A stretch of 38,865 nt of DNA from Candidatus Avibacteroides avistercoris (GTDB lineage Bacteria > Bacteroidota > Bacteroidia > Bacteroidales > Bacteroidaceae), in contig DWUP01000097.1 of the NCBI GenBank assembly GCA_020012075.1, positions 1 through 38,865 on the forward strand, given 5' to 3'. The notes beneath the pieces were generated by a model. That model made no database searches. It saw nothing but the letters and a program-made list of their open reading frames with translations, and had not been told where the DNA came from. Positions 1 through 11,035 of this stretch are shown here, one piece after another. Each line of letters starts with the position of its first letter. Position 1 is the stretch's first letter. Made by a program: the position numbers and the translations under genes.

Positions 1-30
1 GCCGCCGATGGCGGGGGCGGCAAGTGTCAT
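1..30 (-). CDS. 5' end of an unidentified gene, cut by the window edge
   Basis: On the minus strand an ATG at 30-28 shares its A with the TGA stop (32-30) of the lipoprotein gene upstream, an arrangement typical of translational coupling. Only ten codons are visible (MTLAAPAIGG), which is too few to name a family. Reading stays open to the edge. The overlap is the only evidence that this is a gene; it would be in the same transcript as the lipoprotein. Confidence 0.4.
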   Translation of the reverse strand, partial: MTLAAPAIGG

Positions 31-866
31 CACTCGATGTCCATATTCACCACCCAACCCTTGTCGTTGAAGTAAGTGAACGAACACTTCTGGGCTTGAG
101 GCTGTCCCTCGTGCACGTCGCCGATGATCCGCCCGAACGGTGTCACATCGACAAATCTGAATATCGCCTCACAAGTCGCACGGCCGTCCTTGGCCATATC
201 ATCAGTGCAACGCAGGTTGCGCACCTTGTCCAGATCGAGTTTATACAGCTGTACGTAGCACAGCTCGCTCTTCTCACGCGCCTTGGCACGCTCATATTCG
301 CTCATGTCGGCAGTGGCCTTCGATGCAGTGGCCTGTGTTGCCTGTGATTTTGAGGCTTGTGAGCCGCTCGATGACCCGCCTGCGGGAGCCTTGTCGCCCG
401 GGAAAGTCTCTTCGGGCGATACGCCGTCCTCGGGATATTCCTCGCCGGATGCATCAAACTGCAAATCTTCGTCCACGGCAACGGCTGCCATGGCCTCATC
501 TATCTCTTCGATCTGCTCCTGAGTCAGCTGGTATTTCTTGCCCTCCTCTGTCAGCGAGACGGTGACGAAGACATGCTCCTCGTTCCACGAATAATAGTAG
601 CTGCCCTTCTGTTCGAGGATTTTGGCCGCTGAATAGTTAATCACGCCCGCCGCCTGCAATTTGCGCAGCTGATAGCGGTCGGCCTCAGAGTTGAGTTCAT
701 AGTAGCCCACCTTGACTTCGCCGTAGGTAAAATTCTTGGTCATGGGTGAAACCATCTCATTGACCGCACTCTCGGCCGCACCCTCGGTGAACGCTGCACT
801 GTCGCCACATGACGTGGCCAGCAAAGCTCCGCACATGACGAGGCTTGCTATAAACAAATTCTTCAT
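30..866 (-). CDS. hypothetical lipoprotein
   Basis: A 278-residue protein starting MKNLF with a short hydrophobic signal and a lipobox ending at Cys20 (ATSC), so it should be a lipid-anchored envelope protein. The middle (about residues 120-185) is acidic and then rich in Ser, Gln, Ala and Thr, probably a disordered linker. The C-terminal part has three Cys and ends in a compact, possibly beta-rich segment. The reading frame is open to 920, but a promoter at 904-911 on this strand places the transcript start near 897, which excludes the upstream start; an ATG at 875 remains possible. I do not recognise the family and propose no function. Confidence 0.8.
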   Translation of the reverse strand: MKNLFIASLVMCGALLATSCGDSAAFTEGAAESAVNEMVSPMTKNFTYGEVKVGYYELNSEADRYQLRKLQAAGVINYSAAKILEQKGSYYYSWNEEHVFVTVSLTEEGKKYQLTQEQIEEIDEAMAAVAVDEDLQFDASGEEYPEDGVSPEETFPGDKAPAGGSSSGSQASKSQATQATASKATADMSEYERAKAREKSELCYVQLYKLDLDKVRNLRCTDDMAKDGRATCEAIFRFVDVTPFGRIIGDVHEGQPQAQKCSFTYFNDKGWVVNMDIE

Positions 867-903
867 TGTCACCATATATTTTGTATAATTTAAGTTTATA
901 TCA

Positions 904-933
904 CAAATATAGACATTCACAGATGCCGGGCAA
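904..933 (-). promoter_or_regulatory. promoter of the lipoprotein gene
   Basis: On the minus strand, TTG (933-931) is followed after 19 bases by TATATTTG (911-904), which matches the Bacteroidetes -33/-7 consensus. It predicts transcription from about 897 and a leader of about 30 nt before the ATG at 866. Confidence 0.65.
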
Positions 934-1061
934 TAGTCAGGGCAGCGATGGCGGCGAAAATCACTATTTCACATGATGCGGCAGGGCGCAAAGGCGGCGG
1001 CAAGGCGGACAAACCCCAGCAGGGTAGGACACAAAGGCACCGGAGGCGGGACATAAAGTAC

Positions 1062-1155
1062 ATTCGCAAGTTGCGTACATATATTCGCAAGCCTCGTATA
1101 TACATTCGCAAGTTTCGTACATATATTCGCAACTTGCGTATATAGTTTGCATGCG
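1062..1155. repeat. 21-bp-period intergenic array, copy A
   Basis: Four units start exactly 21 bases apart at 1062, 1083, 1104 and 1125, each opening with ATTCGCAA and continuing with (G/T)CGTAYATA; a degenerate fifth begins at 1146. The first unit has CGCAAGTTGCG and the fourth its reverse complement CGCAACTTGCG, so the array is roughly symmetric between strands. It lies between the 3' end of yidC and the promoter of the lipoprotein gene. A near copy is at 30627-30720 with related flanks (GGCGG...ACA...AAAGTA before, TATAGTTT(G/A)CAT(G/A)CG after). Apart from this array and the yidC terminator, the 416-base gap 867-1282 holds nothing I can call. Confidence 0.85.
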
Positions 1156-1207
1156 GTGATGAGTGGGTTTTCTTCCCTCCCCGGTGAAGTCTGTCCGCCG
1201 GGCCGGG

Positions 1208-1247
1208 AAGAAATATCCCGCACCGGACTTGACATCCGATGCGGGAT
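1208..1247 (-). terminator. probable terminator of yidC
   Basis: Arms at 1215-1227 and 1235-1247 form a 13-bp stem with one mismatch and a 7-nt loop. On the minus strand it is followed by ATTTCTT. It sits about 35 bases after the yidC stop codon. Confidence 0.55.
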
Positions 1248-1282
1248 TATGGTTTGCAGTCACTCCGGTGGAGCGCGTCACA

Positions 1283-3109
1283 TCATTTCTGGCGGCGCTT
1301 CTGCTCATCCATGATGCGCTGCTGTTCTTTCTGCATTTCCTCCAGACGCTGCATGAAGTTTGACTTCTTGCGCGGCTTTTTGAGATTCTCCTCGAGGCGC
1401 GCCCTCAGCTTCGCTTTATCCAGCGTCTTGTCGAGGACAAACATGATGGCAATGCTGAACACCGTCGAGAGGAAGTAATAGTAGTTCAATCCCGAGGGAT
1501 AATCGTTGAGGATGAAGATGAACATGAGCGGCATGAGATACATGAACCACTTCATGAACGCCATGCCTTCCTGCTGCATGGGCTGCTGCTTCTGCATATA
1601 ATAAGTGTTGGCCAGCGTCGTGATGCACATGAGGAGACAGAAGAGGCTGATATGATTGCCGATCAGAGGGATGTGTACCCCCCAGCTGATCAGTGCGTCA
1701 TAGGACGAGAGGTCGTCCGCCCACAGGAAACTCTGCTGGCGGAGCTCGATGGCCGAGGGCACGAACATGAAGAGGGCGAAAAGCACCGGCATCTGCAACA
1801 GCATCGGCAGGCATCCGCCCATGGGACTGACCCCATAGCGCGAGTATAGTGCCATGGTCTCCTGCTGGCGGCGCATCGCATCCTCCTGATTGGGATACTT
1901 CTTGTTGATTTCGTCAATCTCGGGACGCAAAGCCTTGAGCTTGGCCGACGACATGAATGATTTGTACTGGAAGGGGAATATGACCAGCTTGACGATGACA
2001 GTCATGATGAGCAGGATGAGTCCCATGCTCAGGCCATAACCGCTGAGCCAATCGAAAAGCGGTATGGTGAATATGCGATTGACCCATCTGAAGAGCACCC
2101 AGCCGAGGTAGACCAACTGTTGCAGGTCATAGTCTGTGCCGAGCGTCTCGTCGATGTCCTTCAGGGTGTTGAAATGATTGGGACCGATGTAAAAGAGCAT
2201 CCCGGCCGCCTCATCGTCGGCGCGCAAGTCAATGCCGGCATGTGTGGTGAAGCGCTTCAGATAGCCCTTGGACTCGTCGAGCTGGGCTGACTCGAGCGTC
2301 GTGGACGAAAATCCGGCGTCGCATATCCATGCCGTAGAGAAGAATTGGTTCTTATATCCTATCCACTGCACCAAGTCCTTGATCTCCTCGCTGTCCGAGC
2401 CGCCGCGCGAGAGGTTGTCCACATCGCCGTCCATCGTGCGATAGATCAGCTCGGTGCGTGTATTCTCAAACGTCGCGCTGCGCTCCTGCTGGCGGGTGTC
2501 CTGCACCCAATCGACATCCATCCTGCGGTCGTCGGGCGACATATAGCGGTCCATGCCGTGCGTTGTGACCGAGAATGCGACCAGATAGCTGCCTTGCCTG
2601 AGGGCGTAGTCGAAGTCTATGTAGCTCGTGCTGTCGGCCATGAGGCGCATGGTGAGCGTCGTGTCGGTGTGATTGACGGGGGTAAAATAGTAGTTGGCCG
2701 TGTTGTAGACCTTGCCGTCGGCATTGAATTTGAAATTGAAATGCGCATCTTCGCCTCCGAAGAGCGTGAGCGGCCGGTGCTGCTGGTCATTGTAACGCTT
2801 GAGGACGGCCTGTGCCAATGTCCCTCCCTTGGCATCCACCTCGATGTCAAGCACGTCGTTGTGCAATCTGAGGCTCATGCTTTCGCCACTCGCGGCACGG
2901 CCGAAGAGGGCATTGGTGTCGGCGGCAGCCTTTTTTGCGGCTGCTGCTTCGGCGCGGCGGGCTGCTTCGATTTCGTTTTTCAAATGCTGTATCGAGTCGT
3001 TGTAACGCTCGATGCGGGCTATCTCCTCCTGCGAAGGACGGCTGAAATAGCTGAAGCCCACTATCACAAGTATGATGAGGACGAAACCGATAATGGTATT
3101 CTTATCCAT
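1283..3109 (-). CDS. yidC: membrane protein insertase YidC
   Basis: YidC (608 residues) inserts and folds inner-membrane proteins, alone or with SecYEG. Seen here: an N-terminal membrane anchor (residues about 5-20), a large periplasmic domain (about 25-340) as in other Gram-negative YidC, then the conserved insertase core with several membrane segments (about 345-560) including the PMGGCLPMLLQMP motif. A basic, heavily charged tail (about 560-608) follows, as expected for ribosome contact. The groove position that is Arg in E. coli appears to be Lys here (SSAKLKAL), read by eye. Length is normal for Bacteroidetes. It starts 10 bases after the pyrG stop, so the two are almost certainly co-transcribed. 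Confidence 0.97.
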   Translation of the reverse strand: MDKNTIIGFVLIILVIVGFSYFSRPSQEEIARIERYNDSIQHLKNEIEAARRAEAAAAKKAAADTNALFGRAASGESMSLRLHNDVLDIEVDAKGGTLAQAVLKRYNDQQHRPLTLFGGEDAHFNFKFNADGKVYNTANYYFTPVNHTDTTLTMRLMADSTSYIDFDYALRQGSYLVAFSVTTHGMDRYMSPDDRRMDVDWVQDTRQQERSATFENTRTELIYRTMDGDVDNLSRGGSDSEEIKDLVQWIGYKNQFFSTAWICDAGFSSTTLESAQLDESKGYLKRFTTHAGIDLRADDEAAGMLFYIGPNHFNTLKDIDETLGTDYDLQQLVYLGWVLFRWVNRIFTIPLFDWLSGYGLSMGLILLIMTVIVKLVIFPFQYKSFMSSAKLKALRPEIDEINKKYPNQEDAMRRQQETMALYSRYGVSPMGGCLPMLLQMPVLFALFMFVPSAIELRQQSFLWADDLSSYDALISWGVHIPLIGNHISLFCLLMCITTLANTYYMQKQQPMQQEGMAFMKWFMYLMPLMFIFILNDYPSGLNYYYFLSTVFSIAIMFVLDKTLDKAKLRARLEENLKKPRKKSNFMQRLEEMQKEQQRIMDEQKRRQK

Positions 3110-3119
3110 GGGTCTTTGC

Positions 3120-5051
<1,932 letters not shown>

Positions 5052-5134
5052 CCGTGAGCCGCACGCGGAGTCATGCGCGCGACGGCCATTGATAAAATAT
5101 GATTATCGCGATGACATAAATTGAATAAATGTCT

Positions 5135-5142
5135 TACTTTTG
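5135..5142 (+). promoter_or_regulatory. -7 element of the MFS/GH130 promoter
   Basis: TACTTTTG matches TAnnTTTG and lies 55 bases before the permease start. A TTG is present at 5121-5123, which is closer than the usual -33 spacing, so the upstream element is uncertain. Confidence 0.55.
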
Positions 5143-5197
5143 CACCATACGCCGCGCGGTGTGACGGGCGGCGCGACACAAACGATTGTAGCACAAG

Positions 5198-6565
5198 ATG
5201 GAAAAGAATAATCCTGTGAGAAAGGTGAGCCCCGTGGCGTGGGTGCCGACGGCCTATTTCGCGATGGGCCTGCCATTCGTCATATTAAATATGGTAGCCG
5301 TGCTGATGTTCAGCGGGCTGGGTGTCGATGACAAGCTGACGACATTCTGGACATCACTGATCATGCTGCCGTGGACACTGAAGTTCCTGTGGAGTCCGTT
5401 CATAGGCATCTTCAAGACCAAGAAATTCTTTGTCGTCACGACACAGATTGTCACGGGCGTGGCATTCGGTCTCGTGGCATCGGTCCTCGGGCTGCCCCAC
5501 TTCTTCAGCCTGACGATAGCACTGATGGCCATCATCGCATTCAGCGGCGCCACTCATGACATCGCGTGCGACGGCGTCTACATGAGCGAGCTGTCACTGA
5601 CCGACCAAGCCCGCTACATCGGGTGGCAGGGCGGCTTCTATAACATCGCCAAGGTCGTAGCGATGGGCGGACTGGTCTATGCGGCAGGCTATCTCATCGA
5701 GACGTTCGGCGGGGGCAAGGGCCGTCCGGCCGAGGCCGTGCTCGCGGCCAACGAGAAGGCATGGGCAATCATCATGCTCACCATCGGCATCATCATGGTG
5801 CTGCTGGGCATTTACCATATATTCATACTCCCCTCGCACGAGGACAAGAAGAAAAAGGGCGAGAAGCGCAGCATGAATGAAATAATGGTTGAGATCGGAC
5901 GTGTACTCGCTGACTTCCTGACCAAGCGGCACATCGTCTACTACATCTTCTTCATCATCCTCTACCGCTTCGCCGAGGGATTTGTGATGAAGATTGTCCC
6001 CCTCTTCCTCAAGGCCGACCGCGCGATGGGTGGTCTGGGGCTGAGCGAGAAAGAGATAGGTCTTTACTACGGCACGGGTGGAGCCATAGCCTTCGTGATC
6101 GGCTCGTTGCTGGCCGGATACTACGTTGCCGCCAAGGGTTTGAAGAACACATTGTTCAAATTGTGTTGCATCTTCAACATCCCGTTCGTCGTCTATACCT
6201 ACCTGTCAATATTCCAACCCGACAGCCACATCATAATCTGCTCGTGCATCGTCTTCGAGTACTTCAGCTACGGTTTCGGCTTCGTGGGCCTGACACTGTT
6301 CATGATGCAGCAGATCGCTCCGGGCAAGCACCAGATGGCACACTATGCCTTCGCGTCGGGCATAATGAACCTCGGGGTGATGCTCCCGGGCATGGCCAGC
6401 GGCTGGCTGTGCGAACAGCTGGGACATTGGTTTGACAAGCCCGGCGGCTACGAGCCATTCTTCATCTTCGTGCTTATTGCCACCATCCCGGCATTCTTGA
6501 TCACCTACTTCGTGCCGTTCAAGTACGGCCGCGACGGGCAGCTCCTGCCGGGTGAATCCAACTGA
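5198..6565 (+). CDS. MFS permease, AmpG/sugar-symporter type
   Basis: A 455-residue inner-membrane protein with about twelve hydrophobic segments. The stretch SGATHDIACDGVYM (about residues 115-128) resembles the conserved acidic motif of AmpG-type muropeptide and sugar permeases. The adjacent gene, 44 bases downstream, is a GH130 phosphorylase of the N-glycan core type; in Bacteroidetes such enzymes are commonly paired with an MFS importer of the disaccharide. The likely substrate is therefore beta-1,4-mannosyl-GlcNAc or a related mannoside. That is inferred from context; the sequence alone only shows a permease, and a muropeptide substrate cannot be excluded. Confidence 0.85.
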   Translation: MEKNNPVRKVSPVAWVPTAYFAMGLPFVILNMVAVLMFSGLGVDDKLTTFWTSLIMLPWTLKFLWSPFIGIFKTKKFFVVTTQIVTGVAFGLVASVLGLPHFFSLTIALMAIIAFSGATHDIACDGVYMSELSLTDQARYIGWQGGFYNIAKVVAMGGLVYAAGYLIETFGGGKGRPAEAVLAANEKAWAIIMLTIGIIMVLLGIYHIFILPSHEDKKKKGEKRSMNEIMVEIGRVLADFLTKRHIVYYIFFIILYRFAEGFVMKIVPLFLKADRAMGGLGLSEKEIGLYYGTGGAIAFVIGSLLAGYYVAAKGLKNTLFKLCCIFNIPFVVYTYLSIFQPDSHIIICSCIVFEYFSYGFGFVGLTLFMMQQIAPGKHQMAHYAFASGIMNLGVMLPGMASGWLCEQLGHWFDKPGGYEPFFIFVLIATIPAFLITYFVPFKYGRDGQLLPGESN

Positions 6566-6609
6566 TTTTGTCAGAAACATTAGATAGAACATAAAAACAG
6601 AAAGAAATT

Positions 6610-7587
6610 ATGTCAGAGAAAATTGCTATGCCATGGGAGGAGCGTCCCGCCGGATGCACAGACCCAATGTGGCGTTACACCAAAAACCCGGTGATAGGAC
6701 GCTACCAGATACCGACATCAAACAGCATCTTCAACAGTGCCGTAGTGCCTTTCAAGGATGGCTATGCCGGCGTGTTCCGCTGCGACAACAAAGCAGTGCA
6801 GATGAATATCTTCGCAGGCTTCAGCAAAGACGGGATAAACTGGGACATCGAGCACACACCCATCAAATTCAAGCCGGGCAACACCGAGATGATCGACTCG
6901 GACTACAAGTATGACCCGCGCGTGACTTGGATCGAAGACCGCTATTGGATCACATGGTGCAACGGTTACCACGGACCGACGATAGGCATAGGCTATACAT
7001 TTGACTTCAAGGAGTTCTTCCAATGCGAGAATGCCTTCCTGCCCTTCAACCGCAACGGCGTGCTGTTCCCGCAGAAATTCAACGGCCGTTATGCCATGTT
7101 GAGCAGACCAAGCGACAACGGACACACACCATTCGGTGACATTTATATCAGCTACAGCCCCGACATGAAATATTGGGGCGAGCACAGATGTGTGATGAAA
7201 GTGACGCCATTCGAGGAGAGCGCATGGCAATGCACCAAGATTGGCGCAGGGTCAGTCCCGTTCCTGACCGATGCAGGATGGCTGATGTTCTATCATGGAG
7301 TCATCACCACGTGCAACGGCTACCGCTATTCGATGGGCGCGGCCATACTTGACAAGGACAACCCCGAGAAGGTGCTCTACCGCACACGCGACTATCTGCT
7401 CGCACCTGCCGCACCCTACGAGCTGCAAGGTGATGTGGCCAATGTCGTATTCCCGTGTGCCGCACTGCACGACGACCGCCGTGTAGCCGTCTACTACGGA
7501 GCTGCCGACACGGTAGTCTGCATGGCATTCGGCTATATAGACGAGATAATAGAATATGTAAAGGCTCATTCCTATACCGGCAAATGA
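6610..7587 (+). CDS. GH130 beta-1,4-mannoside phosphorylase (N-glycan core type)
   Basis: This 325-residue cytoplasmic enzyme closely resembles the GH130_2 mannoside phosphorylases of gut Bacteroidetes that cleave beta-1,4-mannosyl-N-acetylglucosamine with phosphate, giving mannose 1-phosphate and GlcNAc. Shared blocks seen here are PWEERPAGC near the N-terminus, [18 protein letters not shown] with the probable catalytic Asp102, [37 protein letters not shown] and WQCTKIGAG. Length matches that subfamily (about 325-330), not the longer mannosylglucose phosphorylases (about 390). No signal peptide. It probably works on disaccharide imported by the upstream permease. Exact acceptor (GlcNAc or glucose) is inferred from subfamily likeness. 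Confidence 0.92.
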   Translation: MSEKIAMPWEERPAGCTDPMWRYTKNPVIGRYQIPTSNSIFNSAVVPFKDGYAGVFRCDNKAVQMNIFAGFSKDGINWDIEHTPIKFKPGNTEMIDSDYKYDPRVTWIEDRYWITWCNGYHGPTIGIGYTFDFKEFFQCENAFLPFNRNGVLFPQKFNGRYAMLSRPSDNGHTPFGDIYISYSPDMKYWGEHRCVMKVTPFEESAWQCTKIGAGSVPFLTDAGWLMFYHGVITTCNGYRYSMGAAILDKDNPEKVLYRTRDYLLAPAAPYELQGDVANVVFPCAALHDDRRVAVYYGAADTVVCMAFGYIDEIIEYVKAHSYTGK

Positions 7588-7608
7588 CATAAAAGACGGA
7601 CATATCTG

Positions 7609-7643
7609 ACGAAGGCGTGCCGGCATCGACACGCCTTCGTTTT
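7609..7643 (+). terminator. terminator of the MFS/GH130 unit
   Basis: ACGAAGGCGTG (7609-7619) pairs perfectly with CACGCCTTCGT (7630-7640) across a 10-nt loop, followed by TTT. It begins about 20 bases after the GH130 stop. Confidence 0.8.
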
Positions 7644-7675
7644 GGATATGCCCCAAGCCACGACACGACTGACCG

Positions 7676-9007
7676 ATGAAGCCCAACATCACTGACAGGC
7701 AGATAATGGCTATCGCCCTGCCGTCGATAGTGTCCAATGTCACTGTCCCGCTGCTCGGGATGTGCGACCTCGCCATAGCAGGACACACAGGCGATGCCAC
7801 ACTCGTGGCGGCAGTCTCGGTGGGAGCCACGCTGTTTAATGTGCTATACTGGCTCTTCGGCTTCCTGCGGATGGGCACGGGCGGCCTGACCTCGCAGGCA
7901 TACGGCCGCGGGGACGATGCCGGGACGGTGGGCATCATCACACGCTCGATACTGGCAGGGGCTGCAATGTCAGCAATGTTGCTGGCAGTGCACCGGCCAC
8001 TCATAGACTTCACATTCGCCCACATCATCGAGACCGAGCCGTCTGTCGAGCGGCTGGCCCGCACCTACATATCAATATGTATCTGGGGCATCCCCGCCAT
8101 GCTGCTGCAATATTGCTTCACAGGATGGTTCATCGGGATGCAAAATTCCCGCCTGCCGATGGCCGTGTCCATACTCCAGAACATCATCAACATAGCTGTC
8201 AGCCTGTCATGTGTCACCATCGGCGGCATGACAATAGACGGCATAGCCATAGGCACACTGACTGCACAGTGGTCGGCAGTGATGATTTCGGCGGTGGCAT
8301 GGGCACTGCGCTATGGCAATCTGCGGAGGCACCTCCGTGAGGTGCGTCTGTCAGAGATAAAGCCAATGCTGCATTTCCTCGATTTGAACAAAGACATCTT
8401 CCTGCGCACCCTATGTCTGGTGGCCGTCACTCTGTTTTTCACCTCGGCAGGAGCGGCGCAAGGCGACATGACGGTGGCGGCCAATGCCCTGTTGATGCAG
8501 TTTTTCACCATATTCTCCTATATAATGGACGGACTTGCCTACGCTGCCGAGGCCCTCACGGGCAAACATATCGGCGCACGTGATGCGGCATCGCTGCAAA
8601 CGACGGTCAGGCGTATATTCCGTTGGACCTATGGAGTGGTGGCACTGTTTACCATCACATATACCGTGGCAGGCGGAGCACTCATCGGTCTGCTCACTTC
8701 TGATGCGGCGCTGGCCGGATATGCCATGTATTACCACCCGTGGGTAGTGCTCATTCCGTTGGCCGGTTTCCAAGCATTCGTCTGGGACGGAGTCTTCATT
8801 GGTGCGACCGCCACGCGTGCGATGCTGCTCACGATGGCCGTTGCCACAGCCGCATTTTTCATCTGCTACCATCTGACATTCCCGTTGTGGGGCAACAATG
8901 GCCTGTGGATGTCGTTCATCATCTACCTGTTCTCGCGGGGGATGCTCCAGACAGCCTTGGCCAAGCGGACCATATCAAAGACCTTGGACGGCCAAAATGG
9001 CCGGTGA
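7676..9007 (+). CDS. MATE family efflux transporter (DinF-like)
   Basis: A 443-residue polytopic membrane protein with about twelve hydrophobic segments, beginning with the MATE-type block ITDRQIMAIALPSIVSNVTV and the following AIAGHTGD. MATE proteins export cationic drugs or metabolites using sodium or proton gradients; the shorter DinF-like branch is the best match by eye. It starts 33 bases after a terminator, so it should have its own transcript, but I could not find a good TAnnTTTG element in the short gap. Substrate unknown. Confidence 0.9.
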   Translation: MKPNITDRQIMAIALPSIVSNVTVPLLGMCDLAIAGHTGDATLVAAVSVGATLFNVLYWLFGFLRMGTGGLTSQAYGRGDDAGTVGIITRSILAGAAMSAMLLAVHRPLIDFTFAHIIETEPSVERLARTYISICIWGIPAMLLQYCFTGWFIGMQNSRLPMAVSILQNIINIAVSLSCVTIGGMTIDGIAIGTLTAQWSAVMISAVAWALRYGNLRRHLREVRLSEIKPMLHFLDLNKDIFLRTLCLVAVTLFFTSAGAAQGDMTVAANALLMQFFTIFSYIMDGLAYAAEALTGKHIGARDAASLQTTVRRIFRWTYGVVALFTITYTVAGGALIGLLTSDAALAGYAMYYHPWVVLIPLAGFQAFVWDGVFIGATATRAMLLTMAVATAAFFICYHLTFPLWGNNGLWMSFIIYLFSRGMLQTALAKRTISKTLDGQNGR

Positions 9008-9037
9008 GAGATGCGCGGCCTTAATATTTGCGGAGCA

Positions 9038-9071
9038 TTGTATCACGAATAAATATTAATACGTACTTTTG
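9038..9071 (+). promoter_or_regulatory. promoter of the fumarase gene
   Basis: TTG (9038-9040) and TACTTTTG (9064-9071) are 23 bases apart, slightly long but otherwise matching the Bacteroidetes consensus. The predicted leader before the ATG at 9107 is about 30 nt. Confidence 0.65.
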
Positions 9072-9106
9072 CGATAGCAACAATACCAAACCAAAACTTC
9101 ACTAAT

Positions 9107-10744
9107 ATGGCTAACGTACCGTTTAAGTATAGTCCCATGTTCCAGCAAGGCAAGGACGAAACTGAGTACTACCTGCTCACCAAGGACTATGTGTCAGTAG
9201 GCGAATTCGAGGGGAAACCTATCCTCAAGGTCGCAAAGGAAGGGCTTACCCTCATGGCAAACGCCGCATTCCACGATGTGTCATTCATGCTGCGCCGCTC
9301 ACACAATGAGCAAGTAGCCAAAATCCTCGACGACCCCGAGGCAAGCGACAACGACAAATATGTCGCACTGACTTTCCTCCGCAACGCCGACATCGCAAGC
9401 AAAGGCAAGCTGCCATTCTGCCAAGACACCGGCACAGCCATCATCCACGGCGAAAAGGGCCAGCAAGTGTGGACAGGCTACTGTGACGAAGAGGCACTGT
9501 CGATGGGTGTCTACAAGACTTACACCGAGGAAAACCTCCGTTACTCACAGAATGCGCCGCTGACGATGTATGACGAAGTAAACACCAAGTGCAACCTCCC
9601 GGCACAAATCGACATCGAGGCGACAGAAGGGATGGAGTACCGTTTCCTCTGCGTCACCAAAGGCGGAGGCTCGGCCAACAAGACATACCTCTACCAAGAG
9701 ACCAAGGCAATCCTCAATCCGGCGACCCTCGTCCCGTTCCTCGTAGAGAAAATGAAGACGCTCGGTACGGCCGCATGCCCGCCCTATCACATTGCTTTCG
9801 TCATCGGCGGCACATCTGCCGAGAAAAACCTTCTGACCGTCAAGCTCGCATCGACCCACTACTATGACAACCTGCCGACGACCGGCGACGAGACAGGCCG
9901 TGCGTTCCGCGACGTGGAACTCGAAGCACAGCTCCTCAAGGAGGCACACCGCATAGGGCTCGGAGCACAGTTCGGAGGCAAATATTACGCCCACGACGTG
10001 CGTGTCATCAGACTGCCGCGCCACGGAGCGTCATGCCCCGTAGGCCTCGGAGTGTCATGCTCGGCAGACCGCAATATCAAATGCAAGATTGACAAAGACG
10101 GAATATGGATCGAGAAGCTCGACTCCAACCCGTCTGAACTCATCCCCGAGCACCTGCGTCAGGCCGGCGAAGGCGGTGCAGTGAGCATCGACCTCAACCG
10201 CCCGATGAGCGAAGTCCTCGCAGAGCTGACCAAATACCCCGTCTCGACCCGCCTGTCGCTCAACGGCACCATCATCGTGGGCCGCGACATCGCACATGCC
10301 AAACTCAAAGAACGCCTCGACCGCGGAGAAGACTTGCCGCAATATATGAAAGACCACCCCATCTACTACGCAGGGCCCGCCAAAACACCCGAAGGCATGG
10401 CATGCGGCTCGATGGGCCCCACGACGGCAAACCGCATGGACCCCTACGTAGACCTCTTCCAGAGTCATGGCGGCTCGATGATAATGCTTGCCAAAGGCAA
10501 CCGCAGCCAGATTGTCACCGACGCCTGCAAGAAGCACGGAGGATTCTACCTCGGCTCAATAGGAGGCCCGGCAGCGATACTGGCACAAAACAACATCAAG
10601 AGCATCGAGTGTGTCGAATACCCAGAGCTCGGCATGGAAGCCATCTGGAAGATTGAAGTAGTGGACTTCCCCGCATTCATCCTCGTGGATGACAAAGGCA
10701 ACGACTTCTTCAAACAAATCAAACCGTGGCCTTGCAAAGGCTGA
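9107..10744 (+). CDS. fumA: fumarate hydratase, class I
   Basis: Class I fumarase is an oxygen-sensitive 4Fe-4S enzyme interconverting fumarate and malate; in Bacteroidales it serves the reductive branch that leads to succinate. The 545 residues cover both the N-terminal alpha domain and the C-terminal beta domain in one chain. Cys105 (PFCQDTG), Cys224 (AACPPYH) and Cys318 (GVSCSADRN) fall at the same numbers as the cluster ligands I know for E. coli FumA. Other blocks are SCPVGLG and [14 protein letters not shown]. Single-gene transcript: own promoter, hairpin after the stop. Confidence 0.97.
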   Translation: MANVPFKYSPMFQQGKDETEYYLLTKDYVSVGEFEGKPILKVAKEGLTLMANAAFHDVSFMLRRSHNEQVAKILDDPEASDNDKYVALTFLRNADIASKGKLPFCQDTGTAIIHGEKGQQVWTGYCDEEALSMGVYKTYTEENLRYSQNAPLTMYDEVNTKCNLPAQIDIEATEGMEYRFLCVTKGGGSANKTYLYQETKAILNPATLVPFLVEKMKTLGTAACPPYHIAFVIGGTSAEKNLLTVKLASTHYYDNLPTTGDETGRAFRDVELEAQLLKEAHRIGLGAQFGGKYYAHDVRVIRLPRHGASCPVGLGVSCSADRNIKCKIDKDGIWIEKLDSNPSELIPEHLRQAGEGGAVSIDLNRPMSEVLAELTKYPVSTRLSLNGTIIVGRDIAHAKLKERLDRGEDLPQYMKDHPIYYAGPAKTPEGMACGSMGPTTANRMDPYVDLFQSHGGSMIMLAKGNRSQIVTDACKKHGGFYLGSIGGPAAILAQNNIKSIECVEYPELGMEAIWKIEVVDFPAFILVDDKGNDFFKQIKPWPCKG

Positions 10745-10772
10745 CGCACCGCAAGCGACACGACAGACCACC

Positions 10773-10810
10773 GAGAGCCGCACAGACGAGACCAAGCCTG
10801 TGCGGCTCTC
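10773..10810 (+). terminator. hairpin after the fumarase gene
   Basis: GAGAGCCGCACAG (10773-10785) and CTGTGCGGCTCTC (10798-10810) form a perfect 13-bp stem with a 12-nt loop. Only a weak T-run (TCATCT) follows, so it may be an imperfect intrinsic terminator or an mRNA end stabiliser. Confidence 0.6.
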
Positions 10811-10876
10811 TCATCTGCACACATCCCGCCCGGCACCGCACGCCCGCACCGGGACACACGGCGAAAGCGCCGACGG

Positions 10877-10986
10877 CATACGACCCCATCGCCGACAGGG
10901 TCAGACCCCACGACCGGAAACATACTACCCCATCACCCGAAACACCGTACCCCACGGCCGGAAACATACTACCCCGCGGCGCCGTC
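10877..10986. repeat. five-unit array with exact 22-bp period
   Basis: The word (G/T)ACCCC(A/G) begins at 10882, 10904, 10926, 10948 and 10970, exactly 22 bases apart. Three units start CATAC and three end GGAAA or CGAAA. Units differ at many positions while the spacing is kept. It lies between fumarase and the PorT-like gene, both on the plus strand, and ends about 50 bases before the latter. With the terminator hairpin it fills most of the 291-base gap. Confidence 0.85.
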
Positions 10987-11035
10987 ACACCAGCCCGGCG
11001 CGCCGGGCAATAAAACACACCTTTTCACGTTCTGA

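Noticed and set aside
1062-1155. CRISPR array
   Set aside because: The 21-base units follow one another with no unique spacers, and no cas genes are present.
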